Assembly (NCBI RefSeq): GCF_014647595.1
Contig: NZ_BMPM01000002.1
Location: 699,425 to 763,424, forward strand
Direction of reading: 5' to 3'
DNA from: Paenarthrobacter histidinolovorans
GTDB taxonomy: Bacteria > Actinomycetota > Actinomycetes > Actinomycetales > Micrococcaceae
DNA length: 64,000 nt
In this document: positions 59,495-64,000 of the stretch, one piece after another
Layout of the letters: each line of letters starts with the position of its first letter
How positions within the stretch are numbered: position 1 is the first letter of the stretch
Notes under the pieces: model-generated
Database searches by the model: none
What the model was told of the DNA's origin: nothing
The model's input: only the letters and a program-made list of their open reading frames with translations
Translations under genes and position numbers: made by a program

Positions 59495-60214
59495 ATGGGT
59501 GTCATGAAAAAGAACGGTCCTGAAGCCAAGCTCCTTGTGGTAGATGACGAGCCCAACATTCGCGAGCTTCTTTCCACGTCGCTGCGTTTCGCCGGCTTCG
59601 AGGTGGTGGCCGCCGCCAACGGTCGCGAAGCCCTCGCTGCCGCCGACCTTCACGCCCCGGACCTGGCGGTCCTGGACGTCATGCTTCCGGACATGGACGG
59701 CTTCACCGTCACACGCCGCCTCCGCGCGGCAGGCAAGCACTTCCCCGTGCTTTTCCTGACCGCAAAGGACGACACCGAAGACAAGGTCACTGGCCTGACC
59801 GTCGGCGGCGATGACTACGTCACCAAACCCTTCAGCCTTGACGAGGTCGTGGCCCGGATCCGCGCCGTCCTCCGCCGCACGCAGCCGCTGGAAGACGACG
59901 ACGCCGTCATCCGCGTTGACGATCTTGAACTCGACGACGACGCCCACGAAGTCCGCCGGGGCGGCACGGTGATCGAGCTCTCGCCGACCGAGTTCAAGCT
60001 GCTCCGGTACCTGATGCTCAACCCGAACCGCGTGCTGTCCAAGGCCCAAATCCTTGACCACGTGTGGGAATACGACTTCAACGGAGATGCCTCGATCGTC
60101 GAGTCCTACATTTCCTACCTTCGGCGCAAGGTGGACATCGACCCCGATGCCGCAGCCCTCATCCAGACCAAGCGTGGCGTGGGCTACGTGCTGCGGACGG
60201 CAGAGAAGCGCTGA
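59495..60214 (+). CDS. OmpR/PhoB-family response regulator
   Basis: Regulator of 239 residues. Receiver with LLVVDDEPNIREL (acidic pair), DLAVLDVMLPDMDG (phospho-acceptor Asp), GGDDYVTKPF (Lys). Winged-helix output domain with LSPTEFKLLRYLMLNPNRVL and YISYLRRKVD. Forms an operon with the kinase whose TTG lies 2 bp after the stop. Resembles TcrX/TrcR-type actinobacterial regulators, target unknown. Confidence 0.95.
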   Translation: MGVMKKNGPEAKLLVVDDEPNIRELLSTSLRFAGFEVVAAANGREALAAADLHAPDLAVLDVMLPDMDGFTVTRRLRAAGKHFPVLFLTAKDDTEDKVTGLTVGGDDYVTKPFSLDEVVARIRAVLRRTQPLEDDDAVIRVDDLELDDDAHEVRRGGTVIELSPTEFKLLRYLMLNPNRVLSKAQILDHVWEYDFNGDASIVESYISYLRRKVDIDPDAAALIQTKRGVGYVLRTAEKR

Positions 60215-60216
60215 CC

Positions 60217-61680
60217 TTGCTGCAACGCTGGAAGTCGGCTTCACTGCGGTCGCAGCTGGTAGCCATCATCATGTGCCTGCTCCTGCTTGCCCTGGCCGCA
60301 ACCGGTGCCGGCACCCTGACGCTCGTCAAGAGCTACCTGCAGGGCCAGGTGGACGACAAGCTCAAGGCCGCCGTCGCTTTGGCGCAGGACCGGCAGTCCT
60401 TCGACAGGCTGACCGAGCCCAACAGTGCCGTGCCTGCAGACACTGCAGTTCCCACGGATTACTCCCTCACGCTTTACGTCCCTGACCTTGCGCCATATCC
60501 GTTCGGCGGCAGCCAGAGTGATCGGCCCGCAATTTCCAACATCACCCCCCTGGAAGCCAAGCAGCGCGCCAACGCACCCTTCCAGGTCAAGGGAACCGCC
60601 GGAACCAACTGGCGGGTTGTTGCCGTGGGAGTTGTGGCCAACGGGCAGAACGGCGTGGTCATCATTGGGCTGCCACTGACCCCCGTGGACAAGGTCATGG
60701 AGCACGCCGTCCTGGTGGTGGTGGGCGTGGGACTGCTGACCCTGGTCCTGGCTTTCTTCATTGCCACGTGGACGGTCGCACGGTCCTTCCGTCCCCTTGC
60801 CAAGGTGGAAAAAACCGCAGCAGCCATTGCCGCAGGGGATCTGTCCCGCCGTGTGGAAGTGGATAATCCGCACACCGAAGTCGGCAGGCTGGGCGGTTCA
60901 CTCAATGCCATGCTGGCCCACATTGAGGCGTCGTTCGCGGCACGTGCTGCCTCAGAGGGCCGGATGCGCCGCTTTGCCGCGGACGCGTCCCACGAACTGC
61001 GGACTCCCCTGGTGACTATCCGTGGTTTCTCCGAGCTGTACCGGCACGGCGCCCTCTCAACCGAGGAAGACGTGGCCATGGCCATGGGGCGGATCGAAAG
61101 CGAAGCCAAGCGGATGGGCTCCATGGTGGAAGACCTGCTGCTTCTGGCGCGGTTGGACGAACAGCGCCCGCTCCAGCTCAAGCCGGTGGACCTGCAGCTG
61201 CTTGCCCACGACGCCATGGTGGACACCAAGGCCTCCTCCGGCGACCGGACCATCACCCTCACCGGTCTCGACGGCGGATCCCCCTCCCCTGCGCCGGTTC
61301 AGGGAGATGAAGCGAAGCTTCGCCAGGTTATCGGGAACCTGGTGGGAAATGCCTTGCGTTACACGCCGGAGGGAAGCCCGATCGAGCTCGCCGTCGGTGT
61401 ACGCACCACCCCCGGCGGAAAAGTCTCCGTGATTGAGATCCGCGACCACGGGTCCGGAATTCCGGAGTCGGAAACCAACAAGATCTTCGAACGCTTTTAC
61501 CGGGCGGACACGTCACGGACCCGGGAAACCGGTGGCAGTGGCCTGGGACTGGCTATTGTGGCGGCGATCGTCGGTTCCCACGGGGGTTCGGTCCAGGTGA
61601 AGGAGACCGACGGCGGTGGGGCCACTTTGGTGGTCAGCCTTCCCGTCCGTGAAGAACCGGACGAGGTGCCGTCCACGTAG
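60217..61680 (+). CDS. HisKA-type sensor histidine kinase
   Basis: Kinase of 487 residues starting at TTG 2 bp after the regulator gene. Two membrane helices (about 12-35 and 160-185) enclose an extracytoplasmic sensor domain of about 125 residues. A HAMP domain (WTVARSFRPLAKVEKTAAA) leads to the H box DASHELRTPLVTIRGFSE, then N box NLVGNALRYTPEG, G1 DHGSGIPE and G2 GGSGLGLAIV. Cognate partner of the preceding regulator. Confidence 0.96.
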   Translation: MLQRWKSASLRSQLVAIIMCLLLLALAATGAGTLTLVKSYLQGQVDDKLKAAVALAQDRQSFDRLTEPNSAVPADTAVPTDYSLTLYVPDLAPYPFGGSQSDRPAISNITPLEAKQRANAPFQVKGTAGTNWRVVAVGVVANGQNGVVIIGLPLTPVDKVMEHAVLVVVGVGLLTLVLAFFIATWTVARSFRPLAKVEKTAAAIAAGDLSRRVEVDNPHTEVGRLGGSLNAMLAHIEASFAARAASEGRMRRFAADASHELRTPLVTIRGFSELYRHGALSTEEDVAMAMGRIESEAKRMGSMVEDLLLLARLDEQRPLQLKPVDLQLLAHDAMVDTKASSGDRTITLTGLDGGSPSPAPVQGDEAKLRQVIGNLVGNALRYTPEGSPIELAVGVRTTPGGKVSVIEIRDHGSGIPESETNKIFERFYRADTSRTRETGGSGLGLAIVAAIVGSHGGSVQVKETDGGGATLVVSLPVREEPDEVPST

Positions 61681-61806
61681 TGCTCTTGCAAAGAGCGCTG
61701 TTATCCACATAGCGATGAAGAGCCATTACGGGCTGCGGGCACTATTCCTAGGCTGGATGCAGTGGCCACGCTTCCCGCGGGACCTCTTCATCGAAAGGCA
61801 ACATCC

Positions 61807-62097
61807 ATGACTGTCATCGCCGTTGATACCGAGCTGCTGCAGCTCAAGTCCGCCAACGTCAAAGGAACCGTGGACCGCATCAGTTCAGACGTGCACACCA
61901 TGAGGCGCGGCCTGGAGGATCTGCAGGCAAGCTGGAAAGGCTCGGCGGCCAACAACTTCCAGGCCCTGGTGGTGGAATGGTCGCTCACCCAGAGCAAGGT
62001 CGAAGCCTCGTTGGATTCCATCACCATGGCTCTGGCCTCTGCCGCAACAAGCTACTCAGAGGTGGAACAGGGCAATACCCAACGTTTTACTTACTAG
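61807..62097 (+). CDS. WXG100 family protein
   Basis: ESAT-6-like small protein of 96 residues: two helices joined by the WxG turn (DLQASWKGSAANNFQ). ATG preceded by GAAAGG. Such proteins are substrates or effectors of type VII (ESX) secretion and usually dimerise. No partner gene or secretion ATPase nearby. The C-terminus (GNTQRFTY) does not carry a clear YxxxD/E secretion signal. Confidence 0.88.
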   Translation: MTVIAVDTELLQLKSANVKGTVDRISSDVHTMRRGLEDLQASWKGSAANNFQALVVEWSLTQSKVEASLDSITMALASAATSYSEVEQGNTQRFTY

Positions 62098-62131
62098 GAT
62101 CCCCCTCGAAACCCCTGCAGGGCCGTGGACC

Positions 62132-62176
62132 CCTGCAGGGCCGGCTGCCTTCCCCCTTTGCATCCGGCCCTGCAGG
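62132..62176. terminator. Bidirectional terminator hairpin
   Basis: Perfect 13-bp inverted repeat CCTGCAGGGCCGG / CCGGCCCTGCAGG with a 19-nt loop, between the convergent WXG100 and RNase H genes. A third CCCTGCAGGGCC copy lies at about 62113, so competing pairings are possible. No T-run. Confidence 0.65.
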
Positions 62177-62195
62177 CTACGCCAATCTGTTCGAG

Positions 62196-63260
62196 CTACT
62201 GTTTTTCGAGCGTGCCCTGGTGGAACCGCAGCCGCCACTGACCCCGGTCAAGCGTCCAGACGGAGCTGCGGAGCGCTGATCCGGTGTGGGTGAAACTACG
62301 GTAAGTCAGCAGGATGGTGTTTTCGCTCAGACGGTCCGCACCCAGGAGTTCCAGTTCCGTGGCCTCGCCCGGGTCTTCTTCCAGGGCCATCATCATGGCG
62401 TCGCGCGTCCAGTACCGGCCCGAGCTGCCAATCTCGGCGAAGTCCGGGTGAAGCAAAACTCCGATCCTCCCAATATCGGCCCTCACGTCAGGCCTGAGGA
62501 GTTCGCGTTCCAGGGCGAGGACGGTGTCCTCCGCCGAAAGCTCGGGTGCTGAAGTATCGTCCCCCAGTTCGCTGAACAGGTCGGGCTGGCCGAAGAGGCC
62601 CGACTCTCCGAACAGCGTGGGCTCGAAATGTGGCCGGATGCTGCGGTCCAGCCGTGCGGGCGAGGAGACTGCAGCCGGGGCGGCGACGGAACCGACGCCG
62701 GAGGCCACTGCAACGGGCTCGGACCGGACTGGTGGCTGTGCTACCGCTGTGGCTGCCGGGGATCCGTCCCGGGCCGTGGTTCCCGCCTCCTTGGCTCCCG
62801 GGAAGCCAGGGCCGCTCCGCGGCGCAACGCCCTGCTGGTAGGCGGTAGCGACCGCGCGTGCACGCTCATCCGCGGCCTCGTTGAGGTCATGGCCGGCATG
62901 GCCCTTGACCCATTCGAACTTGTACTTCCGTCCCACGATCGCTTGGTCGATGTCTTTGAGGAGGTCGACGTTCAGTACGGGCTTACCGTCTGCCTTCCGC
63001 CACCCCTTGCGCTTCCAGCCCGGCATCCACTTGGTAATGCAGTTGATGACGTATTGGCTGTCGCAAAGGATCAGCAGATCTTCGTGAGGTACGTGGGCCG
63101 TCGACCGGAAAAGGTCCAGGACAGCCATCAATTCACCCTGGTTGTTGGTGCCGTGCGGCCACCCTCCCGCACGCCAGCAGGAGTCATCAACGTACCAGGC
63201 CCAACCGGCCGGTCCAGGATTACCGAGGGCGGACCCGTCGGCGGCAGCAATAATCGTCAT
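62196..63260 (-). CDS. RNase HI with C-terminal NTF2-like domain
   Basis: Two-domain protein of 354 residues. Residues 1-145 are type I RNase H with the DEDD residues: AAADGSALGNPG (Asp), NNQGELMAVLDLF (Glu), ILCDSQYVINC (Asp), NEAADERARA (Asp). A long Ala/Pro/Val-rich linker (150-230) leads to a C-terminal domain of about 110 residues resembling DUF4440/SnoaL (DVRADIGRIGVLLHPDFAEIGSSGRYW, SVWTLDRGQWRLRFHQGT). The domain pairing probably gives a dual or regulated role beyond R-loop removal. Confidence 0.9.
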   Translation of the reverse strand: MTIIAAADGSALGNPGPAGWAWYVDDSCWRAGGWPHGTNNQGELMAVLDLFRSTAHVPHEDLLILCDSQYVINCITKWMPGWKRKGWRKADGKPVLNVDLLKDIDQAIVGRKYKFEWVKGHAGHDLNEAADERARAVATAYQQGVAPRSGPGFPGAKEAGTTARDGSPAATAVAQPPVRSEPVAVASGVGSVAAPAAVSSPARLDRSIRPHFEPTLFGESGLFGQPDLFSELGDDTSAPELSAEDTVLALERELLRPDVRADIGRIGVLLHPDFAEIGSSGRYWTRDAMMMALEEDPGEATELELLGADRLSENTILLTYRSFTHTGSALRSSVWTLDRGQWRLRFHQGTLEKQ

Positions 63261-63384
63261 GCATTAATCCTGCCAGACCCCACCGACACTTAATCCGTGG
63301 TAGTACCCAACTGAGTAGCAGATCAGGTCGTTCCCGGGGCTCAAAACGGCATGTACTGCTACCTGCTTTGGGGCTCGACGCAAA

Positions 63385-63423
63385 ACGACGGCGGCCCCCA
63401 CCCGAAGTGGGGACCGCCGTCGT
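63385..63423 (-). terminator. Terminator of groL
   Basis: Arms 63385-63401 and 63407-63423 pair as ACGACGGCGG (10 bp) plus CCCCAC (6 bp) with one C-A mismatch and a CCGAA loop, followed on the minus strand by TTTTGC. Confidence 0.85.
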
Positions 63424-63468
63424 GCGTTGCAAGCGTGAGCTTGGCGCTGTATCGCTACAGCCGGGGGC

Positions 63469-64000
63469 TTAGAAGCCGCCCATGCCGCCCATGTCGTCGC
63501 CGCCGGGAGCCGGAGCGTTCTTCTCGGGCTTGTCTGCAACAACAGCTTCGGTGGTCAGGAACAGACCAGCGATGGAAGCAGCGTTCTGGAGAGCCGAGCG
63601 GGTGACCTTTACGGGGTCGTTGACGCCGGCAGCCAGAAGGTCTTCGTAGACGCCCGTGGCAGCGTTCAGGCCGTGGCCGGAAGGCAGGCCACGAACCTTG
63701 TCCACCACAACGCCCGGCTCCAGGCCGGCGTTGAAAGCGATCTGCTTCAGCGGTGCGTCGATGGCAACCTTGACGATGTTGGCACCCGTTGCCTCGTCAC
63801 CCTGCAGGGTGAGGTTGGCGAATGCCTTGGCGCCTGCCTGGATGAGGGCAACGCCACCACCGGCGACGATGCCTTCTTCGACAGCAGCCTTTGCGTTGCG
63901 GACTGCGTCCTCAATGCGGTGCTTGCGTTCCTTGAGCTCAACTTCGGTGGCGGCACCGGCCTTGATGACTGCAACGCCGCCGGCCAGCTTGGCCAGGCGT
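63469..64000 (-). CDS. groL: 60 kDa chaperonin GroEL, 3' part
   Basis: Last about 176 residues of GroEL; the gene continues beyond the right edge. Visible segments include [52 protein letters not shown] and [21 protein letters not shown]. The Gly/Met tail ([11 protein letters not shown]) marks the housekeeping GroEL2 type rather than the His-rich GroEL1 of some actinobacteria. Transcript ends at the hairpin at 63385-63423. Confidence 0.97.
   Translation of the reverse strand, partial: RLAKLAGGVAVIKAGAATEVELKERKHRIEDAVRNAKAAVEEGIVAGGGVALIQAGAKAFANLTLQGDEATGANIVKVAIDAPLKQIAFNAGLEPGVVVDKVRGLPSGHGLNAATGVYEDLLAAGVNDPVKVTRSALQNAASIAGLFLTTEAVVADKPEKNAPAPGGDDMGGMGGF

Noticed and set aside
61807..62097. 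Complete ESX secretion locus
   Set aside because: Only a lone WXG100 gene; no EccC/EccB/EccD-type genes around it or anywhere in the window.

Overview
The window is high-G+C actinobacterial chromosomal DNA, most likely from an Arthrobacter-type organism (Micrococcaceae: Arthrobacter, Paenarthrobacter or Pseudarthrobacter). This rests on the gene families rather than on any database match: a GGM-tailed GroEL, an IdeR/DtxR regulator, UvrD1/PcrA next to sucCD, the XPB helicase beside its helicase-associated partner, DUF3027, DUF6314, WXG100 proteins, class-E-sortase-like LAxTG signals, c-di-AMP riboswitches on cell-wall hydrolases, and frequent GTG/TTG starts and ATGA overlaps. I see no phage, insertion sequence, CRISPR array or rRNA operon.

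Layout. 1-6.1 kb: a tandem-repeat block carrying the sucD terminator, then sucCD, a lipoprotein and pcrA, all on the minus strand. 6.1-9.9 kb: a NarL-type two-component locus in which a canonical kinase/regulator pair sits beside a membrane protein without a phospho-His box and a LuxR regulator without the phospho-acceptor Asp. 9.8-16.6 kb: a minus-strand surface-protein operon, the most interesting part of the window. It encodes a large secreted 'choice-of-anchor G'-like protein, a 60-residue LAVTG microprotein, a processive family 2 glycosyltransferase, a small exosortase with Cys/Arg/His, a lipoprotein with two Cys-x-Glu-Pro-His motifs and a polytopic membrane protein. 16.7-21.9 kb: an inositol-phosphatase-like gene, a membrane protein, and a three-gene cassette built around a WXG100-alpha/beta-hydrolase fusion. 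22-28.2 kb: tRNA-Arg(CCT) running almost directly into a DUF6314 gene, a Nudix hydrolase, an ABC exporter coupled to an ABC-F gene with a terminator-like attenuator leader, and a helix-turn-helix/membrane protein pair.

28.3-32.6 kb holds a polar amino-acid ABC transporter whose binding-protein gene is broken by one in-frame TAG, followed by two related membrane-anchored proteins. 32.6-41.8 kb holds a GH38 alpha-mannosidase, a molybdenum-cofactor/formate-dehydrogenase-like operon (MobA-like-DUF6457 fusion, moeA, FdhF/YdeP-type oxidoreductase, fdhD) and an HNH nuclease. 41.8-45.2 kb is a cell-wall-hydrolase island: two NlpC/P60 proteins and one M23 peptidase, with two separate c-di-AMP (ydaO-type) riboswitches. 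45.4-54.7 kb holds an iron regulator, serC, an MFS exporter, DUF3027, a cold-shock protein, and the helicase-associated protein plus XPB helicase. 54.9-64 kb holds a DUF6220-like protein, a membrane-anchored multicopper oxidase, the lysG/lysE pair, an OmpR-type two-component system, a WXG100 protein, an RNase HI fusion and the 3' part of groL.

Themes: cell-envelope biology dominates (exosortase operon, WXG100 cassettes, riboswitch-controlled hydrolases, lipoproteins). Short perfect tandem duplications (16, 17 and 20 bp) recur in intergenic DNA. All functional assignments come from reading motifs and context; no alignments were run.
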